Program-made: the position numbers and the translations under genes
NCBI RefSeq assembly: GCF_005508865.1
Contig: NZ_SCOM01000007.1
Location: 62,001 to 126,000, forward strand
Direction of reading: 5' to 3'
Source: Pseudomonas sp. F(2018)
GTDB lineage: Bacteria; Pseudomonadota; Gammaproteobacteria; Pseudomonadales; Pseudomonadaceae
DNA: 64,000 nucleotides
Notes under the pieces: generated by a model
Told to the model about the DNA's origin: nothing
Databases searched by the model: none
Seen by the model: only the letters and a program-made list of their open reading frames with translations
Shown here: piece after piece, positions 34,211 to 42,388 of the stretch
How positions within the stretch are numbered: position 1 is the stretch's first letter
Layout: every line of letters begins with the position of its first letter

Positions 34211-36037
34211 TTATACGGGCTCCTGCTCCAGCGGCTGCTCGCCGCCATCTTCGAACTGCTTGGCATGCAGGCGGGCGTAGTAGCCGTTTTGCGCCAGCAA
34301 CTCGGCGTGACTGCCGCGCTCGACGATCTCGCCCTGGTCCATCACCAGGATCAGGTCGGCCTTCTCGATGGTGGTCAGGCGATGGGCGATCACCAGCGTG
34401 GTACGGCCCTTCATCACCTGATCCAGGGCAGCCTGGATATGGCGCTCGGACTCGGTATCCAGCGCCGAGGTGGCCTCGTCGAGAATCAGCAGCGGAGCGT
34501 TCTTCAACAGCGCGCGGGCGATGGCCAGGCGCTGACGCTGGCCGCCGGAGAGCAGCACGCCGTTCTCGCCGACCAGGGTATCGAAGCCCTGTGGCAGTTT
34601 GTCGATGAACTCGGCTGCGTAGGCCGCTTCGGATGCCTGGCGCACCTGCTCGAGCGGCGCACCTGCCAGGTCGCCATAGGCGATGTTGTTGGTCACACTG
34701 TCGTTGAACAGGGTGACGTGCTGGGTGACCAGGGCGATGTGCTGGCGCAGGTTGCGCAGGCGATATTCCTCGACATCCAGACCATCGATCAGAATCTGCC
34801 CCTGCTCATGGTGATAGAAGCGCGGGATCAGGCTGGCAAGGGTCGACTTGCCGCTGCCGGAGCGACCGACCAGGGCAATCATCTGGCCCGGCTCGGCGAC
34901 GAAGGAGATGTCGCGCAGCACCGGCTTTTCCGCACCCGGATACTGGAAGCTCAGATTGCGTACTTCCAGGCGGCCGCTGACCCGCTCGCGCTCCTGAGTG
35001 CCGTGATCGACCTCGGGCTCCTCGTCGAGCTGCTCGAAGATGCTCTCGGCGCCTGCCACACCCTTCTGAATGGTGGAGCTGACTTCCGATAACTGGCGAA
35101 TTGGCTTGGGTAGCAAAGCCGCCAGACCGACATAAGCCACAAGATCACCTGCTGAGGCATCTCCACGGAGATACAGAACGAAGAACATCAGAACAGCCAT
35201 GGCACTGTAGATCACCAACTGCAGCGTCGGCGTATAAACCGCAGAGGTCCTGGTCATACCTAGCTGCTTGCGAGCGTTGTTCCGGCTGGCCTCGAAGAAA
35301 CGAGCCTGCTCGTATGCCTCCCCGCCGAAGCTACGTACGACGCGGTAACCCTGGATCGTTTCAGAGGCGACGTGAGTGACATCGCCCATGGCCACCTGGA
35401 TCTTCTTGCTTTGCTTGCGGAACTTGCGGCTGGCACTGGTCACCATCACACCAATAACTGGCAGGATGGCCAGCATGACTAGCGTCAGCTTCCAATTCAT
35501 CAGGAGCATGCTGGCAAAAACAAATACCACCGTCATGCCCTCTCGAATCACCACCTTGATAGCGTCGGTGGCGGCACCGGTGACCATGGTCACGTTGTAG
35601 GTGATGCGCGAAATCAGGTGGCCCGAATTGTGGTTATCGAAATACCGATTGGGCAGGGTAAGCAGGTTGTCAAATAACGCCACACGCAGGTCATGCACCA
35701 GGCCTAGGGATACCCTCGCGATGAAATAGTTGCCGAGAAACGAACCGATCCCCTGAATCAGTGCGATGACCACGATCAACAGTGGCACGGCATGCAACAA
35801 ATTCAGCTCTACGAGAAAGCGCCAGTCGGAGAGGTAGGGAACACTGGCGAAGAGACTGGCATCAGGATTGGACAAGCCATCAACGAAATATTTGAGAACG
35901 TAGACCTGCATCGGTTGAGTGAGTGCAAAAATCACAAAGCCCAGGATGCTGATAGCGAACAAACCTGAGTAGGGCATTACGTATTTCAGCAGTCGCAGAT
36001 AAACCTTCAGACTGGATTGCTGGGTAGAATTGGCCAT
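34211..36037 (-). CDS. msbA: Lipid A/core flippase MsbA
   Basis: 608 residues. Six-helix ABC exporter domain, then a nucleotide-binding domain with Walker A VGRSGSGKST (about 390), signature LSGGQRQRLAIARA and Walker B LLILDEATSALD. Flips core-lipid A across the inner membrane. The DNA is mosaic: the 3' part is GC-rich like the flanks (41 of 60 bases in 34981-35040), whereas the 5' part from about 35050 is lower (33 of 60 in 35101-35160) and continues into the low-GC segment. The reading frame is intact. Confidence 0.95.
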   Translation of the reverse strand: MANSTQQSSLKVYLRLLKYVMPYSGLFAISILGFVIFALTQPMQVYVLKYFVDGLSNPDASLFASVPYLSDWRFLVELNLLHAVPLLIVVIALIQGIGSFLGNYFIARVSLGLVHDLRVALFDNLLTLPNRYFDNHNSGHLISRITYNVTMVTGAATDAIKVVIREGMTVVFVFASMLLMNWKLTLVMLAILPVIGVMVTSASRKFRKQSKKIQVAMGDVTHVASETIQGYRVVRSFGGEAYEQARFFEASRNNARKQLGMTRTSAVYTPTLQLVIYSAMAVLMFFVLYLRGDASAGDLVAYVGLAALLPKPIRQLSEVSSTIQKGVAGAESIFEQLDEEPEVDHGTQERERVSGRLEVRNLSFQYPGAEKPVLRDISFVAEPGQMIALVGRSGSGKSTLASLIPRFYHHEQGQILIDGLDVEEYRLRNLRQHIALVTQHVTLFNDSVTNNIAYGDLAGAPLEQVRQASEAAYAAEFIDKLPQGFDTLVGENGVLLSGGQRQRLAIARALLKNAPLLILDEATSALDTESERHIQAALDQVMKGRTTLVIAHRLTTIEKADLILVMDQGEIVERGSHAELLAQNGYYARLHAKQFEDGGEQPLEQEPV

Positions 36038-36071
36038 TCGGCGGGCCCCATACGACTGACTAGAGATAAAG

Positions 36072-36671
36072 ATGCGGATTGTAACAGCGAACTTGCTTCA
36101 GGACTGGCTAGCGCAGGGAGACGTCCTGGAAAAGGATAGCCGTGGACCTAAGGTGGTCAGCCTGCCCAATGGAACGCTGCTCAAGATATTCCGCAGTCGG
36201 CGTCCTTTGCTGGCGCAACTGCGTCCCGAGGCACGGCGTTTCGCCGATCATGCAGAGCGCTTGCAGAAACTTGGCATTCGCACCCCACTGATCAACGACT
36301 GCTTCTGGCTGGATCGCCGTCAGGCAGTCAGCGCTTGCCTTTATGCGCCACTGCCAGGCACCTCTCTGGATCACCTGTTCTTTAAGCAACCCGAGATGTT
36401 CACTGCGCTCCTTCCTCGACTGGCAGCCTATATCCACCAGCTCCACCAGAGTGGTATCTACTTCCGCTCGCTGCACCTAGGAAACATCCTGCTAACGCCA
36501 GATGACGACTTCGGACTGATCGACTTCCTCGACATTCGCTTCAAAAAACGACCACTCAGCCGGATGCTTATCAAGCGCAATTTCCGGCATCTACAAAACT
36601 ACCTGCAACGTCGGAAGATCCAGAATTTCCCCTGGAGCGAGCTGACAGACCAGTATGATCGGCTGAGCTAG
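36072..36671 (+). CDS. LPS-kinase-fold protein lacking the catalytic Asp
   Basis: 199 residues of a small kinase-like fold related to WaaP/InaA proteins. The catalytic loop reads FRSLHLGN (residues 131-138), so the HRD histidine and aspartate are Phe and Ser, while Asn138 and the metal-binding Asp151 (LIDFLD) remain. It may be a pseudokinase or use a variant mechanism. It is divergent from msbA (34 bases) and convergent with waaL (4-base overlap), the position I recall for PA4998. Lies wholly in the low-GC segment. Confidence 0.7.
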   Translation: MRIVTANLLQDWLAQGDVLEKDSRGPKVVSLPNGTLLKIFRSRRPLLAQLRPEARRFADHAERLQKLGIRTPLINDCFWLDRRQAVSACLYAPLPGTSLDHLFFKQPEMFTALLPRLAAYIHQLHQSGIYFRSLHLGNILLTPDDDFGLIDFLDIRFKKRPLSRMLIKRNFRHLQNYLQRRKIQNFPWSELTDQYDRLS

Positions 36672-37879
36672 GAGCGCGGTTCGCTTGCGAACTTGCGCTC
36701 AGTGGCAACCAACGTCGAGAAATACAGCAGAAGTAGCGGCACCCAGAAGGCAAACCATTCCACCCCGGGGCGGCTCAGCACCATCCGGCCGTTGGTCAAC
36801 AAGCAGATCGCACCATAAATTAGCCACAGCAGGAAGAAGAGCCCCGACGGCTGGCTAAACGCGCGCCGCAGCAACAGGCCTAGCATAAGCAGAAATAGAC
36901 CGCCGCCTACGAGGCCACCCTGTCGAAATACTTCGAACAAGAAGGAATGAGAGTGGGTCAATAACTGGCCGTTATCAATCAAGATGCGCGCCTCGTGATC
37001 GAACCCAGCCCCCAACAACCAGCTTTCGCGGAATTGCGCCATCGCCTGCAGCCAGATGTCGAGTCGGTAGTTGGGCGCAGCTGCCCGCTCTGCCACAACA
37101 CTTCCGAGGGATGAAAACAGCAGCGTTGAGGCTGCCAAAAATCCTCCCACACTGACCAGCACGATATCTGTGCGGCTACGCCGGATCAGGGACAGCAGCA
37201 GAAGGGTCAAGCACAGTGCAGCGATGGGCCCGCGACTCTTGGTGAAGAACATCAGTCCAAGACACAGCACCATCAACGTTATTAGCACCAGCTGTAGCTG
37301 CCAGCGCTGCCGCGCAATCAGCCACCACGCCGCAAGAACTGGTAGCCCGAAAATTACCGCAGTGGTAATAGGATTGCTTCCACCCCAGCCAACCATCGCC
37401 CGAAGCGTGAAGCGCTCCGTCAGCAAACGGGCTATCGAGACATCACCTAGTGCGATTGCAATCCAGTAGACCACAGCCGCAAAACCGCCGACGACAACAA
37501 TGAAGCTCGCTATGAAATCGACAGAGAAGCGCCTAACGGAAGCCTCTGCGGCCAACCCCAGGCAAATTATGTAGAGGGTGAATCGCAGGCCGTCGGACAT
37601 CGAACCATCGCCGCCCGACCACAAAGCACTGACTGAGAAGAATGTAAAAAACATTAGCAACGATGCCATGGTCCATGGCTCGGCGCGAGACAAGTCCTTG
37701 ATTCTCACCAGCAGAGCCAGCGAGGGCAGTGCGGCCAAGAGGTAAAAAATCGTTTTTTGTTTGCTTCCATCAAGGAAGAACATGCTGCCTAAGTAAGCCA
37801 GAAAGCCAAAAGGTATCCAGGCATGCACCGCCGCCAGAACTATCGATGCGCGCCGCCGCAAAGACTCCATGAACCCCAT
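36668..37879 (-). CDS. waaL: O-antigen ligase WaaL
   Basis: About 403 residues, ten to twelve hydrophobic segments and the Wzy_C-type periplasmic loop: NYRLDIWLQAMAQF, then THSHSFLFEVFRQGG with the expected catalytic His. Joins O antigen from undecaprenyl diphosphate to core-lipid A. The start is uncertain: ATG at 37879 or 37870 follow GAGGGG, and a GTG at 37915 overlaps the upstream stop; a T7 run (37887-37893) lies between them. The gene has the lowest GC here (23 of 60 bases in 37741-37800). Confidence 0.88.
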   Translation of the reverse strand: MGFMESLRRRASIVLAAVHAWIPFGFLAYLGSMFFLDGSKQKTIFYLLAALPSLALLVRIKDLSRAEPWTMASLLMFFTFFSVSALWSGGDGSMSDGLRFTLYIICLGLAAEASVRRFSVDFIASFIVVVGGFAAVVYWIAIALGDVSIARLLTERFTLRAMVGWGGSNPITTAVIFGLPVLAAWWLIARQRWQLQLVLITLMVLCLGLMFFTKSRGPIAALCLTLLLLSLIRRSRTDIVLVSVGGFLAASTLLFSSLGSVVAERAAAPNYRLDIWLQAMAQFRESWLLGAGFDHEARILIDNGQLLTHSHSFLFEVFRQGGLVGGGLFLLMLGLLLRRAFSQPSGLFFLLWLIYGAICLLTNGRMVLSRPGVEWFAFWVPLLLLYFSTLVATERKFASEPRS

Positions 37880-37904
37880 ACCCCTCAAAAAAACACCGTG
37901 AGCC

Positions 37905-39179
37905 TCAGTGCTCACTGATTGTCGCTTGTAGTATCGAGCGCTCTATGTCGCCCGGAAATTCTGCGTCGTGCGCCAACGCCTCAATGACGCTGGCTGTTCT
38001 ATCCAACCCCTGAAAACCACCGGCCAAGTGAAAAGCGGCGAAGCTCTCAGCGATCTGAGTATGTAATTGATAATCCTGCTCGATGGCGTACACGCGCTGC
38101 CTTAACACCTCGACATCTGCTGATGATTCCCCAAAGAACTTTGTCTGATCGAAAATATCCGCTTCCGGCGGTGCGCCGACACAGACAACAGGTCGCCGCG
38201 CCAGACCTGCCTCGACTATCGCGTTCGACATGAAGTTGATGACCAGCGACGATTCCGCGAGCGCCTGCTCCAGCGGGGTATTCAGGGGCATCACTGATAG
38301 GTTTGGCGCGCTGAGCGCGATCTCACGCCAGAGAGCCGCCTTGCTACGCGGATGACTCTTCACCAACACCCTGTAGTCAGGCGTGCTGGCAGCCCACGCA
38401 CCCACTGTACGGTATGCCTCCTGATACGCCCGCTCCTTCTCTTTATCAGGACCTACGCCTAACACCAGTGCAGTCTTCCAAGCGGGCAACGCTTGGGGAA
38501 TATCGAACGCACTGCTGATCATGTGCGATCCACCGAGGACTAGTGTGGAACTGCCGAAGATCAGGTCTCTGCTACGCAGAGCTTGTTCAGAACTCTTACC
38601 AAACAACAGGTAGTAGTCGTAGTCGTTCATCCCCAGGCGCCGCGAGCCTTCACCGGTGGTGGCGTGGGCCAGGTGCACGAGCACGCTCTGCCTGGCGTTC
38701 AGGGCCAGACGCAGGAAGGGGGAATACAGGCTGCCGTTGCGATCGTTGAGCAACACCCGTGGCTGATAGTGCTCCACCAGCCACTGGGCATGCGCGGCGA
38801 TACCGAAGTAGCGGGTCGGTACCGGGAATGGCGGGCGCTTGAGCTGACGTTCGCGCAGGAGAACCTTGGGCTCCTGCAGCGCGGTCTCGATCAGGCGATG
38901 GCCGCGCGCGCGCAACGCCTCGATCAGCAGCTTCTTGCGCTGCAGCTTGATCACCTTGGGCGACGACTGCAGCAACAGAAGATCGCAGGGTTCTACGGGC
39001 CCCGCCTCGGCCAGCCGCGACTTCGCCCGCACGCCGAACCACCAGTCGCTCAGCGCCTCGCGGGCGAAGCGCAGGGCGCTGCCAGCCAGACCATGACGCT
39101 CGCGCAGCAGCAGCCAGCGATAGCGATCCAGGGCTCTGGCCTTGGCGGCCCAGGGGTTGGCGACGGCATCCTGCGTCAT
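37905..39179 (-). CDS. GT-B glycosyltransferase of the LPS core/surface polysaccharide
   Basis: 424 residues. The C-terminal half has the HP and S motifs of CDP-glycerol glycerophosphotransferase/capsule-polymerase-like GT-B enzymes: RVLVKSHPRSK, then NFMSNAIVEAGLARRPVVCVG. Donor and acceptor unknown. Composition changes inside the gene: 43 of 60 bases are G+C in 38641-38700 but 30 of 60 in 38581-38640, so the 3' part (residues beyond about 180) looks acquired. GAGG precedes the ATG; 7 bases after wapR. Confidence 0.75.
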   Translation of the reverse strand: MTQDAVANPWAAKARALDRYRWLLLRERHGLAGSALRFAREALSDWWFGVRAKSRLAEAGPVEPCDLLLLQSSPKVIKLQRKKLLIEALRARGHRLIETALQEPKVLLRERQLKRPPFPVPTRYFGIAAHAQWLVEHYQPRVLLNDRNGSLYSPFLRLALNARQSVLVHLAHATTGEGSRRLGMNDYDYYLLFGKSSEQALRSRDLIFGSSTLVLGGSHMISSAFDIPQALPAWKTALVLGVGPDKEKERAYQEAYRTVGAWAASTPDYRVLVKSHPRSKAALWREIALSAPNLSVMPLNTPLEQALAESSLVINFMSNAIVEAGLARRPVVCVGAPPEADIFDQTKFFGESSADVEVLRQRVYAIEQDYQLHTQIAESFAAFHLAGGFQGLDRTASVIEALAHDAEFPGDIERSILQATISEH

Positions 39180-39186
39180 GGCGTCC

Positions 39187-40404
39187 TCAGTTCAGCTCGG
39201 CAAGTAGCGGCAATGCCCAGAAGCGCTGGCGCACCGCCTGGTCGGAGAAGCACTGCTGCAGCCGCACCAGCATTTCCTGGCGCAGGGTCTGCAGATCCTG
39301 GACTTGGGCCTGGCGCACCAGTGCCTCCGCCAGATCGGCCGGCGCACCGAGCGGGAACAGTCCACCCACCCCCTCGATGACCTCGCGACCACCGCCGCAG
39401 TCGGTGCCGATCACCGGCACCCCGGCGGCCATGGCTTCCAGCAGGACCATGCCGAACGGCTCGTGGTCGGAGCTCAGGGCGAAGACATCGAAGGCCCGGA
39501 AATAGCGGCGCCCATTGGCCACCTGGCCGAGGAAGCGCACGGACTCGGCAACGCCCAGCTCCGCGGCGAGCGCCTTCAACGATGCCTCCAGCCTGCCGCT
39601 GCCCATGATCGCCAGCAGGCTGCCGCGCGGCAGCCGCGGCAGGGCCTGGGCGAAGCCGCGGATCAGGGTGGACTGGTCCTTGTCCGGATGCAGGCGCCCC
39701 ACATTGCCGACCACCCAGGCATCCGCCGACAGGCCAAGATGCTCGCGGGCGGCCTCGCGGGACACCAGCCCGGCACGGGTGGCGTCGACGTCAATGCGGT
39801 TGTACAGCGTCTCGATGCGCTCGGCCGGCCAGTTGCCCAGGTGCGCGCGCATCTGGTCGCGTACCGCGTTGGACACGCCGAGCAGGAGCAGGCGGTGGCG
39901 GAAGCGATTGACGAACAGTCGGCGACTGAGCCGGCCATAGACGCCAAAGGCGTGGTGCACGCCGATCACCGGCAGCGCGGTGGCCAGCAGCGCCACGTAG
40001 ATGGGCTTGAAGCGATGGGCGATGCACAGCTTGAAGTCACGCGAGGCCGCGATGCGCCGCAACTCGCGAATGGCCGCGAGCTTGAGGCCGCGCACCTGAC
40101 GACTGGAGAAGTCGAGAAAGATCACCTCGTCGGAGGCGGAGCCCTGCTCCACCTCGCGGCTCGGCGCACCGGTCAGGTAGACGGTGCAGACCTTGTACGG
40201 CGTACCGGCAAACAGCGCGGCGTACTGCCGCGCGCAATCGAGGAAGGGGCCGTCATAACCATGGCAGAACTGCAGAACCCACTGCTCTGGCTGGCTGCGC
40301 GTCGGCTGGGCGTCGTTGAGCGCCGCCTCGGAAGCAGCTTGCTGCTGACGCACTTCAGTGCGGCCCCGAAGGGGCGAGCTCTGCGAGCCATGCTCATTTA
40401 CCAC
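39187..40404 (-). CDS. wapR: GT4 glycosyltransferase, probable core rhamnosyltransferase WapR
   Basis: 405 residues, GTG start supported by GGAG six bases ahead. GT-B fold: LQFCHGYDGPFLDCARQY near the start, IAHRFKPIYVALLAT, GVHHAFG, nucleotide-sugar site VGNVGRLHPDKDQ and EPFGMVLLEAMAAGVPVIGTD. The N-terminal pattern matches WapR (PA5000) as I remember it, which adds the rhamnose that receives O antigen. Donor specificity cannot be read from sequence. Confidence 0.75.
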   Translation of the reverse strand: MVNEHGSQSSPLRGRTEVRQQQAASEAALNDAQPTRSQPEQWVLQFCHGYDGPFLDCARQYAALFAGTPYKVCTVYLTGAPSREVEQGSASDEVIFLDFSSRQVRGLKLAAIRELRRIAASRDFKLCIAHRFKPIYVALLATALPVIGVHHAFGVYGRLSRRLFVNRFRHRLLLLGVSNAVRDQMRAHLGNWPAERIETLYNRIDVDATRAGLVSREAAREHLGLSADAWVVGNVGRLHPDKDQSTLIRGFAQALPRLPRGSLLAIMGSGRLEASLKALAAELGVAESVRFLGQVANGRRYFRAFDVFALSSDHEPFGMVLLEAMAAGVPVIGTDCGGGREVIEGVGGLFPLGAPADLAEALVRQAQVQDLQTLRQEMLVRLQQCFSDQAVRQRFWALPLLAELN

Positions 40405-40478
40405 AGTAAACTCCGCTTCCTCGGCGTCCCTCGCCTAGCCCAGCGCTAACTCGCTCAGCCACGCGAAGGCCAGCGACC

Positions 40479-42233
40479 TCAGATGCTGTCATACCAGTCC
40501 TTGCCATCCTTGACCACCAGGATGTCCTGCATGATCAGGTACTGCAGGTCGGATCCGTAGAACATGTTCAGCGCGTCGGTCGGCGAGCAGATCATCGGCT
40601 CGCCACGACGGTTGAGCGAGGTATTCAGCGACACGCCGTTGCCCGTGAGCTTCTCCAGTTCCAGCATCAGGTCGTACCAGCGCGGGTTGTACTGGCGCTC
40701 CAGCACCTGGGCGCGCGAGGTACCGTCCTCGTGCACCACCTCGCCGACGCGGTTCTTCCACTCGTCGTTGACCTCGAAGGTGAAGGTCATGAACGGGCTC
40801 GGATGGTCGACCTTGAGCATCTGCGCGGCAACGGTGTCGAGCATCGACGGGCAGAAGGGTCTCCAGCGCTCGCGGAACTTGATCTGTTCGTTGATCCGGT
40901 CGGCCACGCCCGGCACGCTCGGGCAGCCGATGATCGAACGGCCGCCGAGGGCGCGCGGACCGAATTCCATGCGGCCCTGGAACCAGGCCACCGGGTTGGC
41001 GTCGACCATGATCTTGGCGATGCGCTGTTCGACGTTGTCGATCTGCTTGAACACCGGCTTGTTCGGATGGCGGGCGCAGGCGGCGATCACGTCCTCGTTG
41101 GAGTAGGACGGGCCGAGGTAGACGTGCTCCATCTTCTCCACCGGCACGCCGCGCTGGTGCGAGACGTAGGCGGCGGCGCCCACCGAGGTGCCGGCGTCGC
41201 CGGAGGCCGGCTGCACGAACAGCTCCTTCACGTCGTCGCGGGCGATGATTTTCTGGTTCAGCTTGACGTTCAGCGCGCAGCCACCGGCGAAGGCGATCTT
41301 GCCGGTTTCCTTGAGGATGTCGCCGAGGTAGTACTCCATCATCTCCAGCGCCAGCTTCTCGAACAGCGCCTGCATGCTGGCGGCGTAGTGGATGTACGGA
41401 TCGTCGGCGATGTCGCCCTGACGCTTCGGCCCCAGCCACTCGATCAGCTTGGGCGAGAAGTAGTAGCCCTTGCCGTTTTCCTTGTAGCGACGGAAGCCGA
41501 TGACGTTGGCGTAATCGGTGTTGATGGTCAGCTCGCCATTCTCGAACTTGGCCAGGCGCGAGAAGTCGTACTTGGCCGCGTCGCCGTAGGGCGCCATGCC
41601 CATCACCTTGAACTCGCCGTCGAGCATCTCGAAGCCGAGGAATTCGGTGATTGCGCCGTACAGGCCGCCGAGCGAATCAGGATCGTAGAATTCCTTGATC
41701 TTGTGGATCTTGCCGTTCTCGCCGTAGCCGAAGAAGGTGGTGGCGTACTCACCCTTGCCGTCGATGCCGAGGATCGCGGTCTTTTCCTTGAAGCCCGAGC
41801 AATGGTAGGCGCTGGCGGCGTGGGCCAGGTGATGCTCGACCGGCTCGATCTTGACCTTCTTCAGGTCGAAGCCCAGCTGCTCCAGGCACCACTGAATCTT
41901 CTTGTGGTAGCGCTTGTAGCGGCGGTTGCCCATCAGGATCGCGTCGAGCGAGCGGTCCGGCGCGTACCAGTAGCGCTTGGCGTAGTGCCAGCGGGCCTTG
42001 CCGAACAAACTGATGGGGGCGAAGGGAATGGCCACCACGTCGACGTCGGCAGGCTTGATCCCGGCCTGTTCCAGGCAGAACTTGGCGGACTCGTAGGGCA
42101 TGCGATTCTTCGCATGCTTGTCGCGCACGAAGCGCTCTTCCTCGACCGCCGCGATCAACTTGCCGTCGATGTACAGAGCGGCGGACGGGTCATGGCTGAG
42201 CGCGCCGGACAGGCCGAGAATGGTCAATGCCAC
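40479..42233 (-). CDS. O-carbamoyltransferase of the LPS core (NodU/CmcH family; WapO-like)
   Basis: 584 residues from a GTG start (VALTILGLSGALSHDPSAAL) with AGAGG seven bases ahead. N-terminal Kae1-like domain (EHHLAHAASAYHCSG, the His motif that binds metal/nucleotide) and C-terminal Carbam_trans_C (FQGRMEFGPRALGGRSI, SLNRRGEPM). In P. aeruginosa the homologue I recall as PA5005/WapO carbamoylates heptose II. No wapH-like glucosyltransferase lies between it and wapR here. Confidence 0.88.
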   Translation of the reverse strand: MALTILGLSGALSHDPSAALYIDGKLIAAVEEERFVRDKHAKNRMPYESAKFCLEQAGIKPADVDVVAIPFAPISLFGKARWHYAKRYWYAPDRSLDAILMGNRRYKRYHKKIQWCLEQLGFDLKKVKIEPVEHHLAHAASAYHCSGFKEKTAILGIDGKGEYATTFFGYGENGKIHKIKEFYDPDSLGGLYGAITEFLGFEMLDGEFKVMGMAPYGDAAKYDFSRLAKFENGELTINTDYANVIGFRRYKENGKGYYFSPKLIEWLGPKRQGDIADDPYIHYAASMQALFEKLALEMMEYYLGDILKETGKIAFAGGCALNVKLNQKIIARDDVKELFVQPASGDAGTSVGAAAYVSHQRGVPVEKMEHVYLGPSYSNEDVIAACARHPNKPVFKQIDNVEQRIAKIMVDANPVAWFQGRMEFGPRALGGRSIIGCPSVPGVADRINEQIKFRERWRPFCPSMLDTVAAQMLKVDHPSPFMTFTFEVNDEWKNRVGEVVHEDGTSRAQVLERQYNPRWYDLMLELEKLTGNGVSLNTSLNRRGEPMICSPTDALNMFYGSDLQYLIMQDILVVKDGKDWYDSI

Positions 42234-42284
42234 GGGAAAGCCTCTTGCAGCTGCGGGCGGACGAGCCGCCACGGAAGGGTGGAA

Positions 42285-42302
42285 GGCGAGCATGCGCTCG
42301 CC
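42285..42302 (-). promoter_or_regulatory. Hairpin in the carbamoyltransferase leader
   Basis: GGCGAGC-ATGC-GCTCGCC, a perfect 7-bp stem, about 50 bases upstream of the GTG start and downstream of a TATAAT box. No T tract. Confidence 0.4.
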
Positions 42303-42317
42303 CAAACAAAGCCGGGG

Positions 42318-42323
42318 ATTATA
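42318..42323 (-). promoter_or_regulatory. Candidate -10 box (TATAAT) for carbamoyltransferase-wapR
   Basis: A perfect TATAAT in the 155-base gap between the double-kinase gene and the carbamoyltransferase. The expected -35 position holds no good TTGACA match, so the promoter is tentative. Confidence 0.4.
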
Positions 42324-42388
42324 GCCGCTGCACCCGGCCTAGGGTATTCCGCCGGGAAGCTGACCACGCGGTCCACCCGCCGAGGCCT

